Assembly: GCA_963681505.1 (NCBI GenBank)
Contig: OY811976.1
Coordinates: forward strand, 3,577,588-3,641,587
Direction of reading: 5' to 3'
Length of the DNA stretch: 64,000 nucleotides
Origin: Eunapius fragilis
Taxonomy: Eukaryota; Porifera; Demospongiae; Spongillida; Spongillidae
Of this stretch, positions 1 through 11,318 are shown piece by piece; the stretch's first letter is position 1, and each line of letters opens with the position of its first letter. Under the pieces are notes generated by a model. The model was not told the origin of the DNA and searched no databases. It worked only from the letters and a program-made list of their open reading frames with translations. The position numbers were made by a program, and so were the translations under genes.

Positions 1-1868
1 TGACAATCATACTAATGTGCACAATGAATCGAACCAAGTAAAAGAGACTGGTTCCACTATTGACTCTCATATGCAAATAGACATTCTGCACCTACATCAA
101 TGCACTTAAATAGGGATACAAGGGAAGGGTAAAGGTCACATGCACTACTACATACATTAAAAGCCTGACAGACTAGTCAGTTACTGCATAAAAGAGTACC
201 ATTAAGTCAAGCTTGTTACATCACTCCCTCCTATAGCAGACATGTCCACATTAGTCAGTACATAATCCAGGTTCCAAGTGTTTCTGGTGGTCTCCTATCA
301 TAAATTGATTAATACAATCCTTGTCATTTTCCGTGATCACTTGGTATACTGAAACATTGTTTGGCAATACATTGTTATCCTGCTGCAGAACTGTAATGGC
401 CTCACCTCCAACAGACCATTTTGAATGAACATGTTGTCATACATGTCTTCTACTTCATCATTGTTTTTTTAGTGTCAGACATGGTCTGCTGTTGGTCCTT
501 GTTCCTCTTGCCTGTTCAGATATGGCTTTAAACGATCAATGTGTACCACCCGCTGCTTATGTGGAGGGAGATTCCATTTAATTTGATACAGTCCTTTATC
601 ATACCCCTTGTAATCGTGTATGGTCACATCCAATATGCATTGAGCATTTTGGAAAGCCCCTGGGGTACTGCTGGGCAATATAACCAGACCATTTCTCCCT
701 CCTTAAAATGTTTACCTTCCACCGAATGGTCGTACAGCTGCTTGTGTCTATGTTGCTCTGTACCTAAATGTTGGCTTACGTGGTCATAGGCTTCAGTCAG
801 GAGTTGTTCTAACATCTTTGCAAACTCCAAAGTGCTAGCTGTGGACATGCCTGGGGGTTTTCCAAACATTACGTCAATGTGTAATTGCACTTCTCGTCCA
901 AACATATGAGAAGATGGTGTAACCTTGTGGTCTCATGGAGAAAGGTACAATAAGCCATCATGAGGCAAGGTAAATTGTGGTCCCAATCATGTTCATCCTG
1001 ATTACTGACCATTTTCAACATTGAAAGCCAGGTGCGATTGAATCTTTCGATCATGCCATTGGACCGGGGATGATAGGGAGTAGTCCTGCTCTTCACAACC
1101 CCTAGTAACCTGCAAATTTCTTTTACAAAGTTAGGCTCAAAATTTCTGCCATGGTATTTGTGATGATATGCAGGAGCCCCATTTATAACAACATATTCCT
1201 TCACAAATAGTCACTGCCACACGTTGATTGGGTTTGCTGTTCTGTTTATCAACCTCCGTGATAGAACGCAGGTGCTTCATGGGAGACTTTTGGGCACCAC
1301 ACAGTACAAGCCCAGCACCATTCTTCAATATCAAGCCATTGTCCCACCCTTTTAAACCTCTGGCATGTTTTGTCTAGCACCTTTGTCACTCCAAGGTATC
1401 CACCAGTTGGGGCATCATGCAACTCAGAAAGCAAAACCTTGGGTAAGACCAATTGCAAGCAGCGATTCTGACCATTCCCAGATGCATCCTTCCGTGACCG
1501 GTAAAAAACGCTGGGACCAGAGGCTCTCTAAAGTGATGCTAGCTGTATGTGGACATGTTTTAGGGAAATCATGTTGCATCCATTTCACCATCTGCACATT
1601 GTGAGGATCATCACACTGAAACCTAATGACAATCTGTTTTGTCCAATGCAATGCCCGACCACCTGCATCATTATCCATCTGGCTACACACCACTTGCTCA
1701 GTACCTTAGATATTCTGCGACTGGACAACTCCTAAGTCATCATCACTTGTATCACAGTCCACACTAAATTCTTCTTTAAAATTTGGGTAAACTAGCATTG
1801 GGGCAGGAGTACGCTTGGTTTTAAGAGCTTCAAATGCTCTTCCACACTGCTCAGTCCAGAGCTCAAAC
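1..1868 (-). mobile_element. Ty3/gypsy remnant A (RNase H, integrase, 3' LTR)
   Basis: Fossil Ty3/gypsy element on the minus strand. Read from high to low coordinates it keeps an RNase H tail, the integrase zinc-binding region, the integrase core (TTPYHPRSNGMIERFNRT), the GPY-like C-terminal region (QIKWNLPPHKQRVVHIDRLK), a purine-rich tract and a terminal repeat (about 1-223, cut by the window edge). Gag, protease and most of the reverse transcriptase are absent. It is clearly broken, with several breaks across the retained part. Close copies lie at 20638 and 36226, so it predates the segmental duplication. Confidence 0.8.
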
Positions 1869-2730
1869 TGTAGTAGGAACTACTGCTAAGCACTACTATC
1901 TCGACAGTCCTCCTACATAAATGCCTATTGGGCGATGGTTGTAACTTAGCAACCAATCTGAGTTTGATCACGTGCCTTAGAAGAATATTACTTCCAAACA
2001 CTTTTATAAAGATGTCAAGCAGTAAAACACACTGCATCCATGTCTATTCACATTGTCATGAGAACAGAATTTTATGTTCATTTCAAGCCCGAATTTAAAT
2101 CGTTGGCCCGCTTTGAGGGGTGGCCAGCCCATTTATAAACTGGCCATCTGGGCCACTTGGAAGAAACTGATGAACGTAGTAACCTTAACATGCTACGTTT
2201 GTGATAACTATCACTCTTTGAAGATGAGATGAAAGTCTTAAAATCGGCCAGCTCGTGCATGATCTCCATGCGTGTCAAGTCTGTACTGCCTTCATGTGTG
2301 TATATGGAGAGTCTTGCGAGGTGAAAGTCGTTGCTGTAGTTTTGATATGTGTACAAGAATGCTTAGATTAAAATGTGTTCATTCAATGCAAAGGGAAGCA
2401 CAAAAACCATATAAACGCAGAACATTAAAAAAAACATGGGGATTGGGCTAAATATCAGGCATGTTCAGTACAATAGGTCGATACTAAAGTTTGTAGGACA
2501 ATTGTGCGAAATATAAGACGAAACTTAGCACATGTATATGTATTTTCACTCTGAACAAATAACATTATGTCCTACAAATTCTTGCGCATTTAAGGTGATT
2601 CCGCGCATCACATAATTGAAAATGAGATTAGCCATACTGAAATCAATGACGTTGCTTATTCAAACAAGCCATTAGCATATTGTGCGCTATCTGTATTCTG
2701 TTTCCTTCATCTGCTTGCATGCCTTAATTT
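1869..2730. other. Conserved upstream region of F1 gene 1
   Basis: No coding feature. About 850 bases that recur upstream of every F1 gene. They include a GGCCAG-rich inverted motif near 2125-2160, a TGATAACTATCA near-palindrome near 2200, and the inverted pair around 2487-2582 described separately. The boundary with the gypsy remnant is seen by comparison with the unit upstream of 63100, which lacks the gypsy sequence. Confidence 0.6.
2487..2582. promoter_or_regulatory. Inverted GTAGGAC motif pair upstream of F1 gene 1
   Basis: Left arm TTTGTAGGACA (ends 2500) and right arm TGTCCTACAAATTCT (2568-2582) face each other across about 65 bases. Between them are an ACGAAACTTA motif and a CATGTATATG stretch. 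The same arrangement precedes the other F1 genes (for example 62799-62813 with 62881-62895). Conservation in position and spacing suggests a regulatory role, which is inference; it could also be a relic of a palindromic MITE. Confidence 0.4.
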
Positions 2731-2740
2731 GTATATAAAG
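2731..2740 (+). promoter_or_regulatory. TATA box of F1 gene 1
   Basis: GTATATAAAG lies about 40 bases before the start codon at 2780. The equivalent box is at 23478-23486, 39377-39383, 59735-59743 and 63052-63060 (+), at 15925-15932 and 31544-31552 (-), and before the F3 genes at 17191 and 32680. A conserved ATTAGCAT (POU/octamer-like) element sits 50-60 bases further upstream. Confidence 0.65.
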
Positions 2741-2779
2741 TTGTGTATAGATCATTGCAAACCATCTCGGAAAACAAAA

Positions 2780-3383
2780 ATGGTGTTCGTTGCGACATTA
2801 GCTGCAATGCTAGTGATCTCCATCAGTACTATGCAGTGTGCTCCTACTAAAAGACAAAACTCTGCGGAAAAAGATGAGAAATTGGAAAGTCTTATTAGAG
2901 GTGTTCTTTTCCTTGGTAGCTTGGCTCCAGGATCTACGGTGCGTGTATCCCAAAACAATATAATACTTTCAGATTTACATTTATAACAGGTGGTAAATAT
3001 CACCGATGAGATTTCCAAGGTACTTCTTGCAGTATGTCTTTTGAAGAACTTACCGTGGTCACGTGAAAACACCAGTGACACCCAGTTCCATGCATTGATG
3101 GCAGTCAAGGAAGCTGTTATCAACAACACGTGCGCATGGGTAAGAGCAAAGAATTATAGTGTGGATTCTTTATTCACTACTTGTAACATTTCAGCTATCA
3201 TCATCGCTACAATCGTTTTCATGCGACGATCTGTCTGCTTACTGCAGTACAGCGGAGATTGTGAATGTTCTACATATAACATTCAAAGATAGTAAACCCG
3301 CATCGTGCGATGAATGGATCACCAACAATCTCAGTAGTTACAATGACGAAATTAGATCAGTTTTTCGCGATCAGTGTGCATGA
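2780..3383 (+). CDS. F1 small secreted six-cysteine protein, copy 1
   Basis: Unrecognised host gene. Three exons, 2780-2938, 2990-3139 and 3195-3383, joined by phase-0 introns of 51 and 55 bases with GT...AG ends; spliced product 165 residues. Residues 1-20 are a hydrophobic signal peptide (MVFVATLAAMLVISISTMQC), followed by APTKRQ with a dibasic KR that could be a processing site. Mature cysteines are at about 69, 101, 113, 120, 141 and 164, and sequons include NIT, NTS and NLS. Exon 3 carries SCDDLSAYC, ASCDEWI and a C-terminal CA. Predicted secreted. Start chosen at the ATG after the TATA box because it opens the signal peptide. No domain family is recognised; a disulfide-bonded helical fold is possible but unproven. 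Confidence 0.8.
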
Positions 3384-3504
3384 CGTACTACGTCAAACCC
3401 GCCCAAATTGTACCTTACACTGAATATATACAATTATAATTAATATAACATCAATTTTTATGGGGTCGATCGCGAGGCAGCGTAGCGGGACGTAACCCCT
3501 TTTT

Positions 3505-3625
3505 TATATTATCTACGAGAAAGTTGGCAGCATATAGGTTTGGAAGGAAATAGTGGTGTAAAATGTAAGGATACAAGGGTCTCATAAGAAGAAGAAATGT
3601 AATAGTCTTACATTTCGCACAAGAT
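3505..3625. repeat. MITE single arm downstream of F1 gene 1
   Basis: Contains GAGAAAGTTGGCAGCATATA followed by a GGAAGGAAATAGTGGTGTAA-type stretch and ends near TTACATTTCGCAC. It matches one arm of the palindromic MITEs at 18601, 19708, 34113 and 35359. An equivalent arm follows most F1 genes. Confidence 0.6.
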
Positions 3626-4831
3626 AACTTTGAATTTTTTAATGGTGTTGCGTTATTCATCATTCTCACACAATTGAATCTTGCAATTTAATCAGCCACA
3701 CAAATGACCAATTTGAAACTAAGCAATTTGTTTTAAATACTAGCTTATATGAACACCCATATTCATATTCTGTGGGCGATAATGACATGAACTGCAACAA
3801 TGTTTAGTTTCGGCAGACCCCTCCCCTGATATGAAGAGCCAATCAGCAACTGCCCAGGTAGACTTTTGGTCTGTATAAAGTAAATAAATAAAAAATCGTT
3901 GCTAATAATTTTCTGGAATCACAGATGAATAGCATAGTGTATGGCCAGGGTTACAAGAATTTTTGTATTTTGTCCGATGGGTTGTACATATAATCCGGAT
4001 ATATGCTGAAGCTGTTGGTGTTCATGAACAACGTTTCTAGCTTGAGTTCCTCATAGCGGAAGGAAGGAGAATGATGGCGAATACTGTTGGACCGGGTACG
4101 AAACGTAGGCACGAGTATCTTTGTTCTCTTAAAGCGCGCATTGTTACGACACAGAACCAACGTAAAACTGCTCTTATTTGTGTTATCGTACGATAACGAC
4201 AAAGAGGGATAGCTGTTGTCACACACTCGGCACTATGTGCCAGGCATAGCAACTGTTTATTCCGTAAGGTTTCCCAAGGATGGCGGTATACACGTAGAGC
4301 TCCGATCAAACACTGTACAAGAGTGGCTGTCCGGATGTGACGTCAAACTAATCAAGGATGATTAAATTCGTAGTACCTTACGCGCAACTCGTCCATTTAA
4401 TTGGTCAGTCGATAACATCACCACGATCAATTGATCTCTAATGCTCGAACATTTACTCATTTATTTGGCAAGTTCTTCACATGCATACTTGGTGGAAATG
4501 TTTTAATCCAAGCTGGTATATCCTTATTCATAAATGTGTCATCCATTGGTGTTAGAGGAGAAGTATAACAACTATAACAGAATTGCTGTATTATTTTGTT
4601 TAAAATTTGTATTGCCATACTTTGGTTACTCTTTGGAACGTTTGTTGAGGCAGATATAATTGTAGCAACATAAGCGCTAAATATTAATGCCCTCCTTTGA
4701 TGTTCTCAGCCATGCCTGTAATACATTATAACATTGGATTTATTGTCCTCGCCTGTTGAAATTTATTAAGCAAACTATTCGCAAACTTGCAGTGCAAATG
4801 TCAGCAAGGGAATAACATCATATACAAATCA
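3626..4831. other. Intergenic tract shared by blocks A, B and C
   Basis: No gene supported. This tract between F1 gene 1 and the F2 pseudogene recurs at 24350-25250, and in part at 40260-41040, 60650-61400 and inverted at 14307-15030. Short open frames in it are not conserved in frame. Confidence 0.5.
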
Positions 4832-5510
4832 CTAAGCACAACTCAGATCCAATGGAGAACCAGCGCCGAGAAGCGGATTAAAAGATAAGATGTCAACAAA
4901 CACATAATTGATCAATCTGCATGTAACATTTTTCGCATTAAAGTATGGAGGTGTAGTGATAAAAGAGAAAACCAAGGGCTGCCACAACTGCGCTATGTGG
5001 AAAGGAATACGGATCGTAGCAATTTCATTCAAGGCGCACATTAATTCAATCACTTGCTCGCAACTATAAATGGAATGAATGTACTGGAGGGGGAAAACGA
5101 CAAATCATATACTAATGCACGCTTTCCAATACAGTTACAATTATTATTCGCAACTCACAGGCTGTTGCTCCACATATGAGCACGTCATATTCCGAACGCA
5201 ATTCAAGTTCACAGACGGGGTGCAATCATTACTTCTTGCTTGCCGCAGGACGTTTACAGGATGCGATAAACTTATCATTGTTATCTTGTATTTCGAACTG
5301 TACATGTGGACCAAAATGTTTATTCAAAATGAACACTTCATTGACTGGCCATTTCCATCACGTTCTATAAAGTGCATAACTCAAGCCGTCCAAAACCTGA
5401 AAATTATTCATGAGTGAAGTCAATCTATCCTCTAAAGTGGCGTAATTCACCACTGCCAGTGAAAGAATGCAGGCTGCCTGCAGTTGGACATGGAAGTTCA
5501 TCACAAACAT
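4832..5510 (-). pseudogene. F2 secreted cysteine protein, broken copy a
   Basis: Minus-strand copy of the gene that is intact at 47703-48392. Exon 1 starts at 5510 (MFVMNFHVQLQAACILSLAV), exon 2 begins at 5297 and exon 3 is 5083-4832, ending in LSCA. Compared with the intact copy, about 10 bases covering the first splice donor are missing, and exon 2 has an extra base after the TCCTGT codons that shifts the frame, so a full protein is unlikely. Exon 3 is open for 83 residues and keeps SCEQVIELMC, VTC and the terminal SCA. Confidence 0.7.
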
Positions 5511-6050
5511 TTTCTACTGATGTTGCTCCCGCCTCGTAATTTATTCTGTAGTGCAGTCGCGTATTTATACCAATGAATGCTTACTAGCCTCTTCTATGTC
5601 CGGACGTGACGAGCGATAGGTTGCAATATTATCCGCCATAGGAATTAATAAAGATTTTCAGGAGGCTGGTTGGAAAAACTTGAATCGTCCATTTAAGGTA
5701 TAAGCCCTATTACTCACTATGATAACCGATTTAAACCTGCAAGAATGTGAAGTTAGGAGTAAATGCATGATTAAGCGTTCAGTGAAGTAGATCGTAGTTG
5801 CATGCTGGTCGATATGTACAATGCGTCATTGTGCGCGTGAGTTAACGAGGCCTTGTCAAACCGGACTGATCAATCGGCTTTTTATTGTTGCATGCAGCAT
5901 GGAACTCGCGGGACCACCTTTAATGAACGATGTACCGCGCGGAAGATTGGGAGTCACCTGCATGCAGAAGGATTTGAAACACTAAGGGGCAGTGCTGCCA
6001 AAGGCCTGCGGGCCTGTCAGGCCGACCTGATTGGCAGACCCATGGCCTTC
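5511..6050. other. Upstream region of F2 copy a
   Basis: No coding feature. It matches, in inverted orientation, the region 47340-47700 upstream of the intact F2 gene, so it is probably the ancestral F2 promoter region. A TATA-like TATTTATACC (minus-strand GGTATAAATA) lies near 5563-5572. Confidence 0.5.
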
Positions 6051-7540
6051 GCTTTAGCCTTAGATACACCCTATCCTAAACGCCAGAGTTTTGAATCATC
6101 TCTCACAATCGAAGCTATTCCAGTCAAGGTAAATGTAAAGCAATGCTGCATTCTTTTATACACAAGTGCTGGGTCACAGGCTACGGTGGGGAGCACCCCG
6201 CCAACGCCTGCCCCCTTGCCTTGGACTGCTTGAGCTCCAGCAACTCAACGATCATCCTTACAAGGCCTGCGTCTCCTGGCGGTGTGCATGTCCTGGACCA
6301 TCGGCTACAACGGACCTCACTTGCCTTTCACTGCACGCAACTAATTTCACTGTCTATTACTCCACAATTGACGATGTGGTGGGGCCCTTAGCAGATTTGA
6401 AAAACGAGCCATGATGGCCAAGGTTGACCTAAAATCTGCATTCAGAATGGTTTCAATCGAGGTCTCTGAATGGAATTCCAGGCCTTTGAATGGAGTTCCA
6501 GGCCTCTGAGTGGATTCCCCATTCAGAGGCCTTGATTGGAACATTCTGAATGCAGATTTTTAAGGAGGCTCCACCACCATATCCATCTTAATTCTGAAGC
6601 CAGAGCTGACATATACGATGGTGGAACAGCTTCCTACCATCTTGGAATGGCATTTCTATGTTCATCTCCCCAGATTGGATATATTGCAGAGCCTATCCAG
6701 TTGTACGCGGATGCCTCCGGTACCTGTAGTTATGGGGCCTACTTGGATGGGGCTTGGTTCGGAGGGAACTGCCCACATGCACCAGTGCCTCAAAAGCTGG
6801 CAGAGCTCTAGAAGGTCGCCTGAGACACCTCCTCCACAGAGCTGTGGCCTGTTCAACGTCCACCACGTACAGGGCAGGGATCAGGAAGTACTACGCCTTC
6901 TGTCATAATTTTTACCTAGGAATCAAACACCCCATCAACCTTTTTACTGCGTATCTCAGTCCAACGGGGAGTGAGGAAGGATCGTCTATGGGAGAGGAAT
7001 GTTTGTCAAAGCGGGCATGCTTACCCCTCTTGACATCGTGCCTCGAGGGGGTAGCCGGGGACATGGTAGTGAAGGCAGAAGGGGGCGATGAGGAAGCTGC
7101 TCTCCCGCCACCTGGAGTGGTGGGTCCTCTCGCGCCACTTGAACTTCTTCTTCTTGCATGCGCGTCGGAGTCGCTGGACTCAGACGACGAGCTGCTTGAC
7201 CGAAGATGAGGATCAGTTGTGGCAACGTTTCTCTGTCTGTGCCTTTTTGGCACGATTGTGAGGAGCTTGCTTCGTACCTCTCGAACCGATTGCTCGTGAT
7301 CAAATATATATACCCATAGCAGAACGCCGTAACAAAGAGGCTTCCCATATCCTTTTGGTAAGCTTACGAAACGTGTCCCGACCACGCACCACGTCTTCGA
7401 TGACACGGAACTGTTCATCCTTAACTTTGGCATGCCCCATACGTTCACCCGCCGACTGAATCGAACGTTATTCTATATATTATCTTTTGTTACATCATCC
7501 ATCTCTAGCCTTACCGCAATAACCGATAACTTCGATCGAT
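6051..7540 (+). mobile_element. DIRS-like tyrosine-recombinase retroelement remnant, copy A
   Basis: Fossil retroelement. Fragments of three domains are visible on the plus strand: a reverse-transcriptase stretch (MAKVDLKSAFRMV near 6410-6450), an RNase H stretch (YADASGTCSYGAYLDGAW near 6690-6755) and a segment resembling the N-terminal SAM-like domain of DIRS-type recombinases (STSTTYRAGIRKYYAFCHNF near 6855-6915). Much of the element is missing and it is broken in several places. A foldback with 20-base internal repeats sits in it (6429-6560). A near-copy at 28310-29820 shows it predates the duplication. Family assignment is from motifs only. Confidence 0.5.
6429..6560. repeat. Foldback with short internal tandem repeats
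   Basis: Left arm AAAATCTGCATTCAGAATGG and right arm CATTCTGAATGCAGATTTTT face each other. Between them is a 20-base unit of the type CTCTGAATGGAATTCCAGGC repeated about three times. A copy lies at about 28690-28817. It may be a small palindromic insertion or a rearranged piece of the surrounding retroelement. Confidence 0.6.
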
Positions 7541-8671
7541 AACTAAAGTATGCAATCGCATGGGCGACGAAGCGCGGATGATATCCTACGGTCATTCGGT
7601 CTATCTGCGGAAGAATCAAAAAAGTACAGTGTCGTAAAGGGCAAATTTGAGTCTCATTTTGTCCCTCGGAGAAACGTTATATTTGAAAGAGCTAAGTTTA
7701 ATCAAAGGAGACAAGAAGATGGGGAAACTGTGGATGCTTTTAGAACGGATCTCTACCGGCTGGCTGAATTTTGCGATTATAAGGCGCTTCAAGGAGAAAT
7801 GATTAGGGACAGAATTGTGGTGGGTATACGGGATTCACAACTGTCAAAAAAATTGCAGATGGACCCTAACCTTACCTTAGAGAAAGCAGTAGCACAATCT
7901 CGACTGGCGGAAAGTGTGAGGAAACAGCAGGCAATAATTCGATGTGGTCAGTCTCAACTCCAGCCTGCCAACATTGATGCAGTCTCTCCTGGTAGACAGC
8001 AGCAGCAGACCTTACATACAAAAGGACTACAACCGGCAATACGGAAGTCAACCAGTTAACACAGGGGACACCGAGTAAATGCCCAAATTGTGGGAAAGGG
8101 TTCCCACATGATCGCAGATATTCTCCAGCAAGTAATGTAACTTGCAATAAATGTGGAAAACTTGGGCATTTTCGGGCTGTGTGTAGGTCATCTACAAGAG
8201 TCAAGGAGGTGTTTTCTGACAATTCAGAAGTATTGGATGCAGTGTATATACATGACCTTGCTAACCATAGGGCAGGGAGAAATGATTCTTGGTTGGTGAC
8301 TTTGCAACTCAATGGACAACCTGTCACCTTCAAGATGGATACAGGTGCTGATGTGACAGTTATACCAATGGGTGTGCTTCGCCGCCAGAGGAAGACAAAA
8401 ACACTTTACCCAGCTCAAAAATGACTGCATGGTCCTAATAACCAGGAGTTGCCAGTAAAAGGGTGTCTTAAAGCTACCTTGGCGTACAAGAATGCTACTA
8501 TTGTTGAGGAAGTGTACGTGGTGCCAGGGCTGCATACGCCTTTACTGGGAAGACCTGCAATAGAGTCCTTGGGTATGATTACACAAGTTGCTAGCAGGGG
8601 ATCAGATACCGTTACACTACCCTAACCAGTTCAAGGGACTGGGGACGTTGGAGGGAGAATACACAATTCGG

Positions 8672-11206
8672 CTAAGAGAAGAGCTTGCTCCTTTGCATTT
8701 GTGACAAAGACCAGAAGTTCTGGATAAACTTTCTGTAATAGGAGGCAAATCCAAGAAACTGGCGCAACGTTTCGTGATTGTTGGGCACTGGCCAATTTTT
8801 AACACAACTCGTTTTCAGAGGATCAATCTCAATGCCTTTCTCAGACACCACGTACCCCAGATATTGAACACTTTTGCGAAACAGTTGGCACTTACTAGGT
8901 TTTAATTTCAAGCCAGCTTCGTTTAACCTTCTGAGCACGTCTGCCAGGCGAGTAAAGTGTTCCTCTACTGTCTGGCTAAAGACGATTATATCGTCCAGGT
9001 AAACCAAGCAGGTACTCCAACTTAGACCAGCTAATACCAAGCCCATCAACCTTTGAAAGGTGCTAGGTGCATTGGTCAACCCAAAGGGCATCACACGGAA
9101 CTGGTGGAGACCAAAAGGGGTAACGAACGTGGTCTTCTCTTTATCAGAAGGATCCATCTCCACCTGCCAGTATCCGCTGGCCAAGTCAATTGTCGAGAAC
9201 CATTTTGCTCCTGCAAGGGTATCTAATGCATCGTCAATTCTGGGTATGGGATGTACATCTTTTTTTGTTACATCATTGACACGACGATAATCGACGCAGA
9301 ACCTGAACGAACCGTCTTTCTTCTTCGCCAGAACTATGGGCGATGACCATGATCCATCAGCTGGTTCAATGATCCCTTGCTCTAACATCCCCTGGATCAT
9401 TTTTTGGACCATGTCTCGCTGATGGAAAGGCAGCCTGCGAGCCTGTTGATGAATAGGCAAAGCATCCCCAGTATTAATCTTATGACGTAATACCCGTGTC
9501 CGTCCCAGGTCCCCATCCCCAACAGAAATGACATCAGCAAACTCTCGTAACAGACTCTTGAATTTAGTGTTTTCTCCCACGGTTAGGCCCTGCACTTTAC
9601 TAGCCATGTCATCAATTGTCTTACGGATAGCTTCCTCTGAACGCACTGTTGGTTTCTTATCCAATGATGGTTCTACCAGCCTCACCGTGTCCGCTTCCTG
9701 CAAAAATGACAGCTTACCAATCTTTTCCTGGCTGTAAAGGGTCACTGGGACAGGTGTTGGATTTATCAACTGTATTGTCGTTTTCCCTCCGTAAGTTGGA
9801 GATACAGAGTGAGCAACCATAACACCTCCGTGGTCTTCAGCAAAGTCTGTTTTAGGTTCAAACAGACCAACATGACCCGGAAAGTCTTCATCTGACGCCA
9901 GGTCTACAGGAAGCTGGACTTGATGATAAGCAGGAATAACAACTGTTTCCTTAACAAGAACATGACAAGTACTAGCACAGTCTCCAGAAAACAATGGTAC
10001 AGGTGTCACATGCCCCGCTATTGTTAGCGTTCTACGACCCAAGTCAATAACACAATTGTGTCGCTCCAAATAGTCTGTTCCCAACAGACATTCTTGTGTC
10101 ATTTCTTTTACAACAAGAACACTATGCACACCAACATGCTCTCCCACCTTTAACAAGACATCACCTTGTCCACTCAGAACAAGACTTTCACCATTCACTG
10201 CCATCACTGGATACTTAGCTGGACTGAGCTGTTTCTGTCCCCTCACCGCAGCTTTCCAGACGTTCTCGTGAAGAAGGGTCACTGATGAACCTGTGTCAAC
10301 TAACATGTGGGTGGTGTAGCCTTCTACAGCACCTTTTAGGGTAAGCGTACACGCAACCGCCGAGGTATGCCTCGCTGACCTATCTCCGTTTCCGTTACCT
10401 GCTCGAAGCTGTGGACAATTTCGACGCACATGACCTGGTTTCTTGCAGTGCCAGCAATTCACCCTTCTCGAGTTCTTTGTCTGGTGTTCCTGTTTGAGCA
10501 GGCTGTCTAACCGCTGCGTCAATGATGTCACCTGCGCAGCTAATTCCTGGTAGCTCCCACTGTTTCCACTTGCCGTTGCAGCGTTAATGCCCCTTGTAGT
10601 ATCTTCTGAAGGAGTTCCGACCTGTTTTGCTGTCTGCAGCATGCGCTGGGCTGACTCTATCGACTCCAATTGACATGCAAGCGTGACAGCACCGTCAAAT
10701 GTGTTGGGCCTCTCCTGCATAAGTTTCAACTGGATGGACGAAGATATAACACCGTTAATAAACTGGTTACGAGCCATTTCGAGTCTTTCGTTTGCTTTCC
10801 ATGAAGGGAACGCTTTATCAGCTAACATACGTAACCTTCCAGCAAACTCGGTCAGGGATTCTGTACTCTTTTGCTGCGCTGCATGCAGCCGTCGCTGCCA
10901 TTCCAATTCCACGCCAGCTGGTGAGAACTGTCTCTGAAGGCACGTCTTCACTGCTGTGTACTCAACTTTGTCAGCACAAAGCAAACCCATCTGACTTACG
11001 ATTCGAAACGCGTCGTCTTCCAGCAGTGAGACGAGTTCCTGGCCTTTCTTTTCATCGGGTATCTCCGCTTCCTTCATGTACAGCTCTACTCTCTGAATCC
11101 ACAGGGTGAAGTCTGTTCCAGACACAAATCTTGCCGGCGGCCTCACACTGAACCGAGCTGTCTTCTTCTCATCACCCATATCCCACTTCTGACACCAATG
11201 TGACAA
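8672..11206 (-). CDS. Gag-protease-RT frame of element E
   Basis: One frame of about 844 codons on the minus strand; the likely start is the MGDEKK methionine just inside the primer-binding site. It contains a gag region, a CCHC knuckle (CWHCKKPGHVRRNC, about residue 250), a retropepsin motif (MLVDTGSSVTLLH, about residue 300) and a reverse transcriptase with VYLDDIIVF (about residue 735). The frame ends shortly beyond the element edge in element D sequence. It belongs to a retroelement fossil and is not a host gene. Confidence 0.8.
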   Translation of the reverse strand: MSHWCQKWDMGDEKKTARFSVRPPARFVSGTDFTLWIQRVELYMKEAEIPDEKKGQELVSLLEDDAFRIVSQMGLLCADKVEYTAVKTCLQRQFSPAGVELEWQRRLHAAQQKSTESLTEFAGRLRMLADKAFPSWKANERLEMARNQFINGVISSSIQLKLMQERPNTFDGAVTLACQLESIESAQRMLQTAKQVGTPSEDTTRGINAATASGNSGSYQELAAQVTSLTQRLDSLLKQEHQTKNSRRVNCWHCKKPGHVRRNCPQLRAGNGNGDRSARHTSAVACTLTLKGAVEGYTTHMLVDTGSSVTLLHENVWKAAVRGQKQLSPAKYPVMAVNGESLVLSGQGDVLLKVGEHVGVHSVLVVKEMTQECLLGTDYLERHNCVIDLGRRTLTIAGHVTPVPLFSGDCASTCHVLVKETVVIPAYHQVQLPVDLASDEDFPGHVGLFEPKTDFAEDHGGVMVAHSVSPTYGGKTTIQLINPTPVPVTLYSQEKIGKLSFLQEADTVRLVEPSLDKKPTVRSEEAIRKTIDDMASKVQGLTVGENTKFKSLLREFADVISVGDGDLGRTRVLRHKINTGDALPIHQQARRLPFHQRDMVQKMIQGMLEQGIIEPADGSWSSPIVLAKKKDGSFRFCVDYRRVNDVTKKDVHPIPRIDDALDTLAGAKWFSTIDLASGYWQVEMDPSDKEKTTFVTPFGLHQFRVMPFGLTNAPSTFQRLMGLVLAGLSWSTCLVYLDDIIVFSQTVEEHFTRLADVLRRLNEAGLKLKPSKCQLFRKSVQYLGYVVSEKGIEIDPLKTSCVKNWPVPNNHETLRQFLGFASYYRKFIQNFWSLSQMQRSKLFS

Positions 11207-11318
11207 AGACCAGCTTTAATCACCAGACTGCCTGTTAAGTACACTTACATTAGTATATATGCACAATGGATACTACTGCGCATGTGCGTGCATGATGTCA
11301 CAATGTCCGTACGCTACA
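8700..11318 (-). mobile_element. Nested Ty3/gypsy element E inside element D
   Basis: A partial gypsy element in reverse orientation. Its 5' terminal repeat is 11199-11318 (120 bases, TG...CA), followed by a primer-binding site matching the 3' end of a leucine tRNA (TGGTGTCAGAAGTGGGAT on the minus strand, about 11180-11197). Gag, protease and reverse transcriptase follow; RNase H, integrase and nearly all of the 3' terminal repeat are not present, but its last 15 bases are at 8700-8714. CATT flanks both ends (8696-8699 and 11319-11322), a 4-base target duplication typical of gypsy-type integration. The part that is kept reads without interruption, so the insertion looks young. Confidence 0.85.
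11199..11318 (-). repeat. Terminal repeat of element E
   Basis: 120 bases bounded by TG...CA with TATATATGC inside; next to the tRNA-type primer-binding site on one side and a CATT target duplication on the other. No second full copy is present. Confidence 0.75.

Noticed and set aside
2752-3129. Antisense open frame of about 125 codons opposite F1 exons 1-2, also seen at other copies
   Set aside because: It recurs only because F1 copies are similar; the sense strand has the signal peptide, splice sites and conserved cysteines.
2780-3383. F1 as a saposin-like or phospholipase-type protein
   Set aside because: The cysteine spacing does not fit the saposin pattern and no catalytic motif is visible.
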